Positions 35,762 through 43,769 of a stretch of DNA of 64,000 nt are shown piece by piece; within the stretch, counting starts at the first letter, position 1, and every line of letters starts with the position of its first letter. The DNA lies in the NCBI GenBank assembly GCA_944332475.1, contig CALVKA010000001.1, positions 1-64,000 of the forward strand, written 5' to 3'. Both the position numbers and the translations under genes were made by a program. The notes under the pieces are model-generated. The model did not search any database. It was not told the origin of the DNA and saw only the letters and a list, made by a program, of their open reading frames with translations. This DNA comes from an uncultured Bacilli bacterium (lineage in GTDB: Bacteria > Bacillota_I > Bacilli_A > RF39 > UBA660).

Positions 35762-35962
35762 ATGGCAACACAAGTAACAGTAAAAAATGGTAATTTGGAT
35801 TTAGCACTAAGAAAATTCAAACAAAAAGTGGCTAGAGACGGTGTCCCTTCAGAGTGCAAAAAACGTGAATCTTATATTAAACCAGGAGTAGCTAGAAGAG
35901 CAGCTAAAAAAGAAGGAATTAAGAATTCAAAGAAAAGAAATCGTAAAGATAACAGAGACTAA
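35762..35962 (+). CDS. rpsU: 30S ribosomal protein S21
   Basis: A 66-residue basic protein. ATG 35762 follows GAAGGGAGGG; the TTG just before it is not needed. Segments LDLALRKFKQKVARDGVPSE and RRAAKKEG match S21, which sits near the anti-Shine-Dalgarno end of 16S rRNA. It lies close to yqeY, as in Bacillus, but a lipoprotein gene is inserted between them. Confidence 0.95.
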   Translation: MATQVTVKNGNLDLALRKFKQKVARDGVPSECKKRESYIKPGVARRAAKKEGIKNSKKRNRKDNRD

Positions 35963-35975
35963 GGTCTCTTTTTTC
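35954..35975 (+). terminator. Terminator after rpsU
   Basis: AGAGAC / GTCTCT stem (35954-35969) across the rpsU stop, then T residues. Confidence 0.82.
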
Positions 35976-36000
35976 TTTCTCTGTTATTAAGGAGGTTATT

Positions 36001-37086
36001 ATGTCAGGAAAGATTTTAAGGAAATTAAATGGTACTTTTTTTGTTGCGATTGTTACTAGTTTAGTGTTGTCATTATCGGGGTGTACCAATAGTAATGACG
36101 GATATTCTGAAACAGAATATGCTACGGGAGAACATCAAATTGTTGAAGTTGTTAGAGATTTTAATCCGTTCTTTGGAAGAGATGGTCTTTATGGATTAAC
36201 AGCACCAGAAGGATACCAGATTTCCGATTATGATTATGACAAGACGGATAATTTTGAGTTTCATGATTATGTGTATGAGAATGTTGTTCCTGTTACGGTA
36301 TTAAATCCTGATAATATTGGGACTCCAGTAGCAGAGGTTTCGGAAGATGGTGCACTTTATGAGGCAGGTAGGCATGTCATTGTGGATATTAATCGTAATT
36401 TTTCTTTTCTTTTTGGAAAGGGAGATCAGGTCTTTCATTTAACAGCGCCGAATGGATATCGAGTTTTGGATTATGACTATGATAAGACAGATAGCTTTGA
36501 ATTCGAAAATATTACTTATGTAAATGATGAAACTGTTGAAGTTAGCGATATTCATTCCTTTGGTAGTCCAGTTACAGCTTTAGAAGAAAGAGGAGAGTCT
36601 TCTACTTATGATGTTGGAGAAGATATCATGGTTGTTATTCACAGGGGATTTAATCCTTTCTGGGGTAAGGATGAAATGAAGGAAGTTGGGCAAATTCCTG
36701 GCTACCAAGTAGTAGATTATGATTATGATAAAACAGATTCTTTGGAGTTTGAAACGATTGTTTATCAAAATACAGTTCCTGTTGTGGTAGAAGTGGATGA
36801 TACTATCGGGACTCCAGTAGAAGAGATATCTAGTTATGATCATAGTGATGGAGTTTATGATACGAATGAACATGTACTTGTTGATATTAATCGAGATTTT
36901 AATTTTTTATTTGGTTATGAAGGGACCAAACAAGTTGATGCTCCAGATGGCTATGAAGTTTTAGACTATGACTATGATATGAATGATAGTTTTGAATTTG
37001 AAACTACGGTCTATATTAATACAGAACCAGTTGAGGTGAGTGATTCTAATCAATTTGGTAAGGTTTATCAGAAGACAAGAGAGTAA
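36001..37086 (+). CDS. Lipoprotein with four tandem repeats of unknown domain
   Basis: A 361-residue exported protein with lipobox LSGC (Cys28). The mature part is four repeats of about 80 residues. Each contains a hydrophobic strand region with 'VVDINRNFxxxFG' or 'VVRDFNPFFG', then 'APxGYxVLDYDYDKTDxFEF', then 'xxYxNxxPVxV'. The DYDYDKTD core lies at residues 76, 158, 239 and 322. The Asp-rich loops could bind calcium or cations; that is a guess. I do not know the domain. It is inserted between rpsU and yqeY and has its own terminator. Confidence 0.78.
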   Translation: MSGKILRKLNGTFFVAIVTSLVLSLSGCTNSNDGYSETEYATGEHQIVEVVRDFNPFFGRDGLYGLTAPEGYQISDYDYDKTDNFEFHDYVYENVVPVTVLNPDNIGTPVAEVSEDGALYEAGRHVIVDINRNFSFLFGKGDQVFHLTAPNGYRVLDYDYDKTDSFEFENITYVNDETVEVSDIHSFGSPVTALEERGESSTYDVGEDIMVVIHRGFNPFWGKDEMKEVGQIPGYQVVDYDYDKTDSLEFETIVYQNTVPVVVEVDDTIGTPVEEISSYDHSDGVYDTNEHVLVDINRDFNFLFGYEGTKQVDAPDGYEVLDYDYDMNDSFEFETTVYINTEPVEVSDSNQFGKVYQKTRE

Positions 37087-37103
37087 AATCTTGTCTTTTT
37101 TAT
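37072..37103 (+). terminator. Terminator after the repeat lipoprotein
   Basis: AAGACAAGA / TCTTGTCTT nine-base stem (37072-37097) that includes the stop codon, followed by T residues. Confidence 0.85.
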
Positions 37104-37169
37104 TTTTGTGGAGTGGTACTATGTTTAATGAAGATATGAATTTTAACAGGTTTTATGGTTGATAATTAT

Positions 37170-37198
37170 TTGAATAATTTATTTTTGTTTTGTATAAT
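37170..37198 (+). promoter_or_regulatory. Sigma-A promoter of yqeY
   Basis: TTGAAT (37170-37175), 17 bases, TATAAT (37193-37198). Confidence 0.75.
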
Positions 37199-37218
37199 AT
37201 GAGTAAGGAGATGAGATT

Positions 37219-37656
37219 ATGGTAGAAAAATTAAAACAAGATATGATTGAGGCAATGAAGGCAAAAGATAAAGATCGTCTTACTACCATCCGTATGATTA
37301 AGGGTGATTTAGATAAAGAACATATTGATAAAAAACGTGAGATTAATGATGATCTATTAATTGAAGTTGTCAATCGTGGTATTAAGCAAAGAAAAGATTC
37401 TATCAGTGAATTTGAAAAAGGTGGTAGAAATGATTTAGTTGCGAAAACACAGGCAGAGATTGATATTTTACAAAGTTATTTACCTGAACAATTATCAGAA
37501 GAAGAGATAGTGGCTGTTATTGATGAGGTATTTTCTGTGGTTCACCCTGAAGGTGCTCGTGATATGGGTAAAGTAATGAGAGAAGTACAACCAAAATTAA
37601 AAGGGCGTGCGGATATGAAACATGTTAGTGAATTAATTAAAGCAAAGTTACAATAG
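37219..37656 (+). CDS. yqeY: GatB/YqeY-domain protein
   Basis: A 145-residue helical protein of the YqeY family, related to the tail domain of the GatB amidotransferase subunit. Typical segments are LKQDMIEAMKAKDKDRLTTIR, FEKGGRNDLVAKTQAEI and LPEQLSEEEI. Its role is not firmly known; tRNA or ribosome association is assumed from the fold. It keeps the Bacillus order after rpsU. Confidence 0.92.
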   Translation: MVEKLKQDMIEAMKAKDKDRLTTIRMIKGDLDKEHIDKKREINDDLLIEVVNRGIKQRKDSISEFEKGGRNDLVAKTQAEIDILQSYLPEQLSEEEIVAVIDEVFSVVHPEGARDMGKVMREVQPKLKGRADMKHVSELIKAKLQ

Positions 37657-37679
37657 AAGACTAAAAAGTCTTTTTTTTT
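37657..37679 (+). terminator. Terminator after yqeY
   Basis: AAGACT / AGTCTT stem (37657-37672) and a run of eight or more T. Confidence 0.85.
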
Positions 37680-37702
37680 CATATCTTTTATTAGGTGATG
37701 TT

Positions 37703-37942
37703 ATGCTTTCAAGAGTAAAGGATTATATTTTGGATCAAGAATTTCGCCTTACGTTGTTTAAACAACGGTTTTTAGCTATTAATTTTATTAAGATTTTATC
37801 TTTAGAAGAAACTAGAGTTTCTTTTTCTACTAGTTATGGGAGAGTGGTTGTGAAGGGTGAACATTTTACATTACAAAGATTGTTAGAGAGTGAAGTTTTA
37901 ATACAGGGGCATATCGAAGGTGTTGAAGTGTTCTATGAATAA
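37703..37942 (+). CDS. yqfC: YqfC/YabP-family sporulation protein
   Basis: A 79-residue protein of the YabP/YqfC family, found in spore formers next to yqfD. It reads as a small beta-barrel-like domain with IEGVEVFYE at its end. The SD is AGGTGATG. Identification rests on size, composition and the following yqfD gene. YqfC and YqfD are mother-cell proteins acting on the forespore coat or membrane. Confidence 0.78.
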   Translation: MLSRVKDYILDQEFRLTLFKQRFLAINFIKILSLEETRVSFSTSYGRVVVKGEHFTLQRLLESEVLIQGHIEGVEVFYE

Positions 37943-39110
37943 TCGTTATCGTATCTTGATTCAGGGAAAAAATCCTAGATATTTTTTATCTATGTTAATT
38001 CATATGCATATATCTATTTATCAGAAAGAGGAAAATTCTCTTGGTATTATCTTAGTGGTTAATGCTTCTGATTATCAGAAGATTATGGATATTAAGACTA
38101 GTTATCAGATTACTGTTTTAAATCGTTATGGTCTATTAAAAGTTAAATATTTGATTCATAAGTATTTTATATTTTTAGCTGGCTTGTTTTTCTTTTTTGG
38201 TGTTTTATTTTTTCTTAGTCATGTTATCTTTCAGATTGAAGTCATTCATTCTAATGAAGAAATTCAGTCTATTATTTATCGGGATTTGGAAGAGTTTGGG
38301 ATTGAGGAATTCCATTTTAAAGTTAGTTATGAAGAAAAAGAAGAGATTGTAGAAAAGATTTTAGAGAAAGAAACAGAAAGAATTGAATGGTTGGAGATAG
38401 AAGAGGTTGGTACCAAATATATTGTTCGTGTAGAGGAGAGAAAAAAGAATAAAGAGGAAGAGGTGTGTCAACCGCAAAGTATTGTGGCAAAGAAGGATGC
38501 TATGATATTAGAAATTCATGCAGAAGAAGGGGAGGTTATGAAAAAACGTCTTGATTATGTACAAAAGGGAGACGTTATTATTAGTGGACTTATCTATAAC
38601 AAAGAAGAAATTGTCAGTAAACGATGTGCTAAGGGACAGGTATTTGGGGAGGTTTGGTATCAAGTAACATTAGAAATTCCTAAACATTATCATGAAGAGA
38701 AGGTGACGGGTAAAAAGAAACATAAAGTGGAAGTTCAGTTTTTAGGTCACACCTATCATTTATTTTCTCATTATGATACGTATCAAAAGAGGAGTGTGTC
38801 CATTTTAAGTTCTAGACTTTTACCGATTCAATTACTATTTTCTACTTATTTAGAAACTGATGTAGTTGATCAAGAATATACTTTGGAAAACGTTGATTCT
38901 TTCGCTTTTTCTTTGGCGGAAGAGAAGATTCATCATAAACTTTCTAAACAGGATGAGGTAATTTCTAAAAAAATTTTGAAAAAGTATGAAAAAGATAGTA
39001 AAATAGTAGTAGAAGTATTCTTTCAAGTTAAAGAAGATATTACAGATACTGTTAGTATTGAGAATGTAGATATTGTGAAAGAGAATGAAAAGAATCAAGA
39101 GGAGGAGTAA
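37935..39110 (+). CDS. yqfD: YqfD-family sporulation protein
   Basis: A 391-residue protein with one membrane helix (about 85-107) in the middle of a cytoplasmic N-terminus and an outer domain, the YqfD topology. ATG 37935 overlaps the yqfC end by eight bases; a GTG at 37920 is possible. The outer domain contains a beta-hairpin lipoyl-like stretch (VAKKDAMILEIHAEEGEVMKKRLD) and GDVIISG, typical for YqfD. In Bacillus, phoH follows; here a VanZ gene does. Confidence 0.85.
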   Translation: MNNRYRILIQGKNPRYFLSMLIHMHISIYQKEENSLGIILVVNASDYQKIMDIKTSYQITVLNRYGLLKVKYLIHKYFIFLAGLFFFFGVLFFLSHVIFQIEVIHSNEEIQSIIYRDLEEFGIEEFHFKVSYEEKEEIVEKILEKETERIEWLEIEEVGTKYIVRVEERKKNKEEEVCQPQSIVAKKDAMILEIHAEEGEVMKKRLDYVQKGDVIISGLIYNKEEIVSKRCAKGQVFGEVWYQVTLEIPKHYHEEKVTGKKKHKVEVQFLGHTYHLFSHYDTYQKRSVSILSSRLLPIQLLFSTYLETDVVDQEYTLENVDSFAFSLAEEKIHHKLSKQDEVISKKILKKYEKDSKIVVEVFFQVKEDITDTVSIENVDIVKENEKNQEEE

Positions 39111-39112
39111 AC

Positions 39113-39712
39113 ATGTTTGGACCACTTTCTAATACGATTCAGGGTGTTGTCAATTTTACATGGCCTATGGTTTTGATTTCTACTATTATTATAGTGTCTT
39201 TTCGTATTGCGTATCTATGGAAAACTCATACTAAGTTTGTCTTGTACCAGGATTTATTATTGCTATGTTTTATTCTTTATGTTTTGTGTTTGTTCCAAGT
39301 GGTAACTTTTCAAGATACGGTTAGTTGGTCTAGTAATAATTTTATTCCTTTTAAGGAAATCTTTCGTTATGATTTTGGTAGTCGGTTATTTATTAAGAAT
39401 GTGGTTGGTAATATGTTATTATTTTTACCATTTGGTTTTTTTGTCAGTTATTATTTAAAGTGTGAGAAGGCTTGGCTTCCTCTTATCCTTACGTTAATTG
39501 CCTCTTGTTCGATTGAGGTTGTTCAAATGGTGATTGGTAGAGTGTTTGATATTGATGATATTTTATTGAACCTTCTAGGTGGAACTTTAGGTTTCTTATG
39601 TTATTATGGATTATCAAAAATTGGAAAAAAATTGCCGGATGTGTTGAAAAGTGAGACATTTTTAAATATAATAGCGATTGTTTTATTGATTGGGTTAATT
39701 TCGTTGTTGTAG
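39113..39712 (+). CDS. VanZ-like membrane protein
   Basis: A 199-residue membrane protein with about five hydrophobic helices. The VanZ signature is visible as NFIPFKEIF near 80, VGNMLLFLPFGF near 100 and VFDIDDILLNLLGGTLGF near 145-162. VanZ relatives confer low teicoplanin resistance in enterococci, but most family members have unknown roles. It lies three bases after yqfD and eleven before ybeY, in the slot phoH holds in Bacillus. Confidence 0.85.
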   Translation: MFGPLSNTIQGVVNFTWPMVLISTIIIVSFRIAYLWKTHTKFVLYQDLLLLCFILYVLCLFQVVTFQDTVSWSSNNFIPFKEIFRYDFGSRLFIKNVVGNMLLFLPFGFFVSYYLKCEKAWLPLILTLIASCSIEVVQMVIGRVFDIDDILLNLLGGTLGFLCYYGLSKIGKKLPDVLKSETFLNIIAIVLLIGLISLL

Positions 39713-39722
39713 AGGTGATAAA

Positions 39723-40172
39723 GTGAACGAATTAGAAATATTTAATCAAACAGATCGAGAAATATTGGAATTAGAGACGGTAAGAGATGTGTTAGAGCAC
39801 GCAATTGCAAAAGAAAAGTTAGAACATGTTGTATTTAATGTCATTATTGTGGACAATGATTATATTCATGAACTAAATAAAAATTATCGACATATTGATC
39901 GTGAGACGGATGTGATTACTTTTGCGTTAGAAGATGAAAAAGATATAGAAGAGCCAGATGGGGAAAGGATTTTAGGTGATATTTATATCTCTATTGATAA
40001 AGCAATTTCACAAGCAGAAGAGTATGGACATTCTTTGCTTCGAGAACTTTCTTTTTTAGCGGTTCATGGTTTTTATCATTTATTAGGATATGATCATCAG
40101 ACCAAAGAAGAGGAAGAGGTTATGTTTTCTAAACAAGAGGAGGTATTACATGACTGCAAAATCGAACGATAA
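39723..40172 (+). CDS. ybeY: Endoribonuclease YbeY (16S rRNA maturation)
   Basis: A 149-residue metalloprotein. The zinc site HGFYHLLGYDH (H-x3-H-x5-H) lies at about 115-125, and RETDVITFAL near 60 is the other family mark. It starts with GTG 39723 behind AGAGGTGAT. YbeY trims the 3' end of 16S rRNA and takes part in ribosome quality control. The dgkA start lies inside its 3' end. Confidence 0.95.
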   Translation: MNELEIFNQTDREILELETVRDVLEHAIAKEKLEHVVFNVIIVDNDYIHELNKNYRHIDRETDVITFALEDEKDIEEPDGERILGDIYISIDKAISQAEEYGHSLLRELSFLAVHGFYHLLGYDHQTKEEEEVMFSKQEEVLHDCKIER

Positions 40173-40563
40173 AAAGAAAAGGGTTATTTTAGATAAAAAG
40201 AGGTTGGTCGATAGTTTTCGTTATGCTTTTTGTGGTATAAGTGAAGCATATAAAGGGGAACAGAATTTAAAGATTCATACAGTGATTGCGATATTGGTTA
40301 TTATCTTTGGATTTGTTTTTCAAATCAGTTATTTAGAGTGGCTTGTCTGTTTGATATTAATTGGTTTAGTTTTGATGGCTGAATTTTTTAATACGGCTAT
40401 TGAATATGTTGTGGACTTAGCGTCTCCTAATATTCATCCTTTGGCAAAACTTGCAAAGGATACAGCGAGTGCGGGTGTACTTATGATGGCTATTATTTCA
40501 GCTATCATTGGTCTTATTATTTTTGTTCCAGAGGTAGTAGAGTTTGTAGGTGAATTATTATGA
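40150..40563 (+). CDS. dgkA: Diacylglycerol/undecaprenol kinase
   Basis: A 137-residue membrane kinase. ATG 40150 has GAGGAGG seven bases upstream and overlaps ybeY. The family motif AEFFNTAIE...VVDL and AKLAKDTASAGVL are complete, with three membrane helices. In Gram-positives this enzyme phosphorylates undecaprenol and so supports cell-wall lipid carrier recycling. The ATGA overlap with cdd shows translational coupling. Confidence 0.93.
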   Translation: MTAKSNDKKKRVILDKKRLVDSFRYAFCGISEAYKGEQNLKIHTVIAILVIIFGFVFQISYLEWLVCLILIGLVLMAEFFNTAIEYVVDLASPNIHPLAKLAKDTASAGVLMMAIISAIIGLIIFVPEVVEFVGELL

Positions 40564-40946
40564 AAGATAAATTATTCAAATTACATCAAAATAGTTATGT
40601 TCCAATCTCTCATTTTCCTGTTTCTGCTTGTGTTGTCACAAGAGATGGAAGAGAGTTTTTTGGAGTTAATGTAGAAGATGCTAGTACAAGAGCTGGTACT
40701 TGTGCAGAAAGAAGTGCTATTTTTCATGCCATTACGGATGGAGTTAAAAAAGAAGATTTTTTAGAACTTCATGTGATGGTCTCTAGTGGAAAAGTTGGTA
40801 TGCCTTGTTTTGTTTGCCGACAAATGATTTCTGAAATGTTTAGAAGGGATGCTAGAGTGTATTGTTATTCTACAGATGGGGATATGATAGTACATACGGT
40901 AGAAGAGTTATGTCCCTATCCTTTTGGAGAGGATGATTTAGCATGA
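40560..40946 (+). CDS. cdd: Cytidine deaminase
   Basis: A 128-residue zinc enzyme of pyrimidine salvage that turns cytidine into uridine. Zinc ligands are in GTCAERSA (about 46-53, with the proton-shuttling Glu) and MPCFVCRQ (about 80-87; PCGxCRQ is usual, so the Gly is Phe here). NVEDAS precedes them. It overlaps dgkA and era by four bases each. Confidence 0.93.
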   Translation: MKDKLFKLHQNSYVPISHFPVSACVVTRDGREFFGVNVEDASTRAGTCAERSAIFHAITDGVKKEDFLELHVMVSSGKVGMPCFVCRQMISEMFRRDARVYCYSTDGDMIVHTVEELCPYPFGEDDLA

Positions 40947-41833
40947 AATGTGGATTTGTTAGTTTAGTAGGAAGACCAAATGTTGGTAAGAGTACTTTGT
41001 TAAATAGTTTACTTGGTATGAAATTAGCCATTACTTCTAATGTTAGTGGTACGACCCGTAATGTCATTCAAGGGATTTATAATGATGATGATTCTCAAAT
41101 TATTTTTATTGATACACCGGGTATTCATAAGCCTACGCATAAGCTTGGTAATTTGATGAATAAAAAAGCTTATAATAATACAGAGGGTGTTGATGTTATT
41201 TTATTTTTGGTTGATATTTATAAAGGGTTTGGTAGAGGAGACGAATTTATTTTAGATAAAATTAAAGATTGTGGTGTTCCTGTTTTCTTATTATTAAATA
41301 AAGTAGATCAACTAAAAGATAAGAGTGTTTTATTAGGAAAGATTGAAGAGTTGCAGAAGAAGTATGATTTTGCAGAGATTATTCCTATTTCTGCTAAGAA
41401 GAAAGATAATTTTGATCATTTGATTCATAGTTTAAAAAAATATTTACCAGAGATGGATAAGATTTACTCTGATGAAGATTTGACGAATGTTTCTACTCGA
41501 TTTATTATGGCTGAGTTTGTTCGTGAGAAAGTATTAGAATTAACAAGACAGGAAATTCCTCATAGTGTTACTTGTTATGTAGAAAATTATGAAGAAGAGG
41601 AAAATTTGGTTCATATTCAGGTTTTAATTGTTGTCGATAGAGAAAATATCAAGAAAATTATTATTGGTAAGGGTGGTGCTATGTTAAAAGAAATTGGCAT
41701 GCGAGCTCGTCATGATATGGAGAATTTTCTTGGGAAAAAAGTTTATTTGGAAACTTATGTTAAAACATTAAAAAACTGGAGAGATGAAGAGAAGTATTTC
41801 TTAGAACTTGGTTTAAAAGAAGAAGATGAATAA
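40943..41833 (+). CDS. era: GTPase Era
   Basis: A 296-residue GTPase for 30S maturation. G1 is GRPNVGKST at 10-18, G2/G3 DTPG near 60, G4 NKVD near 120. The KH domain is in the C-terminal third (IIIGKGGAMLKEIG). It follows cdd by overlap and precedes yqzL-recO, the conserved Bacillus order. Confidence 0.97.
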   Translation: MKCGFVSLVGRPNVGKSTLLNSLLGMKLAITSNVSGTTRNVIQGIYNDDDSQIIFIDTPGIHKPTHKLGNLMNKKAYNNTEGVDVILFLVDIYKGFGRGDEFILDKIKDCGVPVFLLLNKVDQLKDKSVLLGKIEELQKKYDFAEIIPISAKKKDNFDHLIHSLKKYLPEMDKIYSDEDLTNVSTRFIMAEFVREKVLELTRQEIPHSVTCYVENYEEEENLVHIQVLIVVDRENIKKIIIGKGGAMLKEIGMRARHDMENFLGKKVYLETYVKTLKNWRDEEKYFLELGLKEEDE

Positions 41834-41854
41834 ATTTTGTATAAAATAAAATAG

Positions 41855-41886
41855 AAATCACCACTATAGAAATATAGAGGTGATTT
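41855..41886 (+). promoter_or_regulatory. RNA hairpin hiding the yqzL ribosome binding site
   Basis: AAATCACC (41855-41862) pairs with GGTGATTT (41879-41886), and CTATA (41864-41868) with TATAG (41873-41877), across one A-A mismatch and closed by a GAAA tetraloop (41869-41872). The SD GAGGTGAT of the next gene lies in the 3' arm. It can act as a weak terminator or as a translational lock. Confidence 0.6.
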
Positions 41887-41888
41887 TA

Positions 41889-41975
41889 ATGAAAGATATT
41901 TTATGGGAATTATTTAAAAAGACTGGAGAAATTAAATATTATCGTTTATATCAAGCAATTGCAAAGAAGAAGTGA
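41889..41975 (+). CDS. yqzL: YqzL-family small protein
   Basis: A 28-residue peptide (MKDILWELFKKTGEIKYYRL and a basic tail). YqzL of Bacillus, about 47 residues, begins the same way (WxLFxxTGxIxxY) and lies between era and recO, as here. The SD is GAGGTGAT, five bases before the ATG. The function is unknown. Confidence 0.75.
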   Translation: MKDILWELFKKTGEIKYYRLYQAIAKKK

Positions 41976-41981
41976 TGAAGT

Positions 41982-42725
41982 TTGAAAATAGAGTGTGTTG
42001 AAGGTATTGTATTAAGTGAGACAAACTATAGTGAATCAAGTAAGATTTTAAATGTATTTACAAAAGAATATGGTTTGATTGGTATTATTTCTAAGGGATG
42101 TCGTAATATGAAAAGTAAGTTACGTGGAGTTAGTCGTAAGCTTCTTTATGGTAAGTTTCATATTTATTATAAGGAACATGGTCTTTCTACGTTAACTGCT
42201 GTTGATGTTATTGATTCTTTTTCGAAATTACTTACTGACCTAGAAAAAGTTAGTTATGCTTCTTTTTTATTAGAGCTAACTACTCAGGTCGTTAGAGAAA
42301 ATGATGATGTTACCATATTAGATTTATTGAAAGATACTTTGGTTAAAATGGAAGAAGGGTTGTCTCCTATTATTTTAACGGAGATTTTAGAACTCAAGTT
42401 ATTGGATTATTTAGGAGTTCGTCCTAGTATTGATTGTTGTAGCATCTGTGGTAGCGATAAGCAGATTGTGACTGTCGATTCTACAGCCGGAGGATATTTA
42501 TGTCGTAATTGTTATCATAATGAACCATTGGTGTCTGATAAGATGATTAAGTTAATTCGTATGTTTTATTATGTTGGTATTAAGAGTATTTCTAAATTAG
42601 AAGTTAGTGAATCCGTGGTCATGGAAATCAATCAATTTTTAGATGATTATTATGATCGTTATACAGGTATTTATTTGAAGAGTAAAGACTTTATTCGACA
42701 GTTACATAAGTTAGATCAAGTGTAA
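41982..42725 (+). CDS. recO: DNA repair protein RecO
   Basis: A 247-residue recombination mediator that helps RecA load on SSB-coated DNA. It probably starts at TTG 41982, six bases after the yqzL stop. The N-terminal OB-fold starts IECVEGIVLSETNYSESSKIL. A zinc finger CSIC...CRNC lies about 151-176, as in Gram-positive RecO. The C-terminus is helical. Confidence 0.92.
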   Translation: MKIECVEGIVLSETNYSESSKILNVFTKEYGLIGIISKGCRNMKSKLRGVSRKLLYGKFHIYYKEHGLSTLTAVDVIDSFSKLLTDLEKVSYASFLLELTTQVVRENDDVTILDLLKDTLVKMEEGLSPIILTEILELKLLDYLGVRPSIDCCSICGSDKQIVTVDSTAGGYLCRNCYHNEPLVSDKMIKLIRMFYYVGIKSISKLEVSESVVMEINQFLDDYYDRYTGIYLKSKDFIRQLHKLDQV

Positions 42726-42742
42726 AACTTGATTTTTTTTGT
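42715..42742 (+). terminator. Terminator after recO
   Basis: ATCAAGT / ACTTGAT stem (42715-42733) across the recO stop and a run of eight T. Confidence 0.88.
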
Positions 42743-42748
42743 GTTTTA

Positions 42749-42757
42749 TGATATAAT
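42749..42757 (+). promoter_or_regulatory. Extended -10 promoter of the small membrane protein gene
   Basis: TGA-TATAAT at 42749-42757, followed by the SD AGGGGGAA and ATG 42784. No good -35 is visible. Confidence 0.6.
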
Positions 42758-42783
42758 ATGCACAATTTAAAGGGGGAATTTAT

Positions 42784-43050
42784 ATGGTTGAAAGTAGAAG
42801 GGAGAAAGTATTATTTATTCTTGATCTTATTGGTTGTGTTGTTGCTATTATAGCTTTATGGTTATTAATGTTTACTATGACCAAGATTGAAAACTTCTAT
42901 ATTGTGTTTGTTACCATCTTGTTAATTTATGTTGTTTTTCAATTGGCAGATTTTTTAGGTTCTGTACTTTCTTATGTGAAAAAGCCTAAGATTAAGAAAT
43001 ATTCTGGTTCTAAAGTTTCTATTATCAAATATAAATATTTAATTTGGTAA
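42784..43050 (+). CDS. Small two-helix membrane protein
   Basis: An 88-residue protein with two hydrophobic helices (about 11-31 and 38-62) and a basic C-terminal tail rich in Lys and Tyr. No known domain is seen. It ends seven bases before the -35 box of the next T-box operon, so it is monocistronic. The function is unknown. Confidence 0.65.
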   Translation: MVESRREKVLFILDLIGCVVAIIALWLLMFTMTKIENFYIVFVTILLIYVVFQLADFLGSVLSYVKKPKIKKYSGSKVSIIKYKYLIW

Positions 43051-43056
43051 TTGAAC

Positions 43057-43085
43057 TTGACACAGAAAAAATCCTTTTGTATATT
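43057..43085 (+). promoter_or_regulatory. Sigma-A promoter of the short T-box operon
   Basis: TTGACA (43057-43062), 17 bases, TATATT (43080-43085). This sets the transcript start near 43092. Confidence 0.82.
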
Positions 43086-43091
43086 ATAAGT

Positions 43092-43216
43092 AATAAGTGT
43101 GATGACCGGTGTGGAAAGCCGCGAGCAGTATAAAGATAAGTTGATTCTTCTAGAATAAGTAAGGTGGAACCGCGGGAATACTCGTCCTTACATTATTCTA
43201 GAAGTTTTCTTTTTTG
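43092..43216 (+). promoter_or_regulatory. Very short T-box riboswitch before LOG protein and glyS
   Basis: The T-box core AAGGTGGAACCGCGGG is at 43161-43176. The terminator pairs CTTCTAGAATAAGTAAGG (43147-43164) with CCTTACATTATTCTAGAAG (43186-43204), then T-rich sequence. Only about 55 bases lie between the predicted transcript start and the terminator arm. They contain a small hairpin (CGG...CCG, about 43107-43121) and no AGAGAG element. GGT (43108-43110) and GGA (43113-43115) are possible Gly specifiers. Target gene glyS supports glycine sensing. Confidence 0.8.
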
Positions 43217-43229
43217 GAGAGGAGATAGT

Positions 43230-43769
43230 ATGAGACTATTTATAGGTTGTTCTTCTAGTGATTCTTTAGATTCAGAGATTGTTTCAGATTGTAGGGAATT
43301 AGTAGAAGATATTGCTAGTATTCCAGGGGTTGATTTGGTATATGGGGCATATAATCAAGGCTTGATGGGTGTTTGTTATGATGCTTTTCAAAAACAAGGA
43401 AAGAAAATTATCGGGGTTACGCCTAGGATTTATGAAGATGATATAGATTCTTTCTTATTAGATGAATTCTATCTTACAGATACTACGATTGAAAGATTTA
43501 ATAAAATTTATGAGGAAAGTGATGTGTTCTTGTTTTTACCTGGTGGTATTGGTACATTTAGTGAGTTTTTTAATGCTGTAGAAGAACATCGTACTATGAA
43601 AGATGATAAACGAATTATTCTTTATAATGGTACGTATTTTTATACACCTATGATTAAAGAATTGTATCATTTGTATCAAGTGGGTTTTATTGAACAGGAA
43701 CTTGCTAGTTGTTTTGTTATTGAACAAGATAAAGAGGCAGTTAAGAAATTGATAAAGGAGATGAAATAA
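43230..43769 (+). CDS. LOG-family nucleotide monophosphate phosphoribohydrolase-like protein
   Basis: A 179-residue Rossmann-fold protein of the LOG/'lysine decarboxylase-like' family. ATG 43230 follows GAGGAG; an upstream frame would start in the T-box. The motif PGGIGTFSEFFNAVEEHR (usually PGGxGTxxE) is at about 106-123. LOG enzymes release ribose phosphate from cytokinin or other nucleotides; in bacteria the real substrate is often unclear. It is the first gene of the T-box operon, with no base between it and glyS. Confidence 0.85.
   Translation: MRLFIGCSSSDSLDSEIVSDCRELVEDIASIPGVDLVYGAYNQGLMGVCYDAFQKQGKKIIGVTPRIYEDDIDSFLLDEFYLTDTTIERFNKIYEESDVFLFLPGGIGTFSEFFNAVEEHRTMKDDKRIILYNGTYFYTPMIKELYHLYQVGFIEQELASCFVIEQDKEAVKKLIKEMK

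Noticed and set aside
37121-37162. 13-codon frame with GGAG upstream between the repeat lipoprotein and yqeY
   Set aside because: Tiny and unsupported; possibly the start of a decayed gene.
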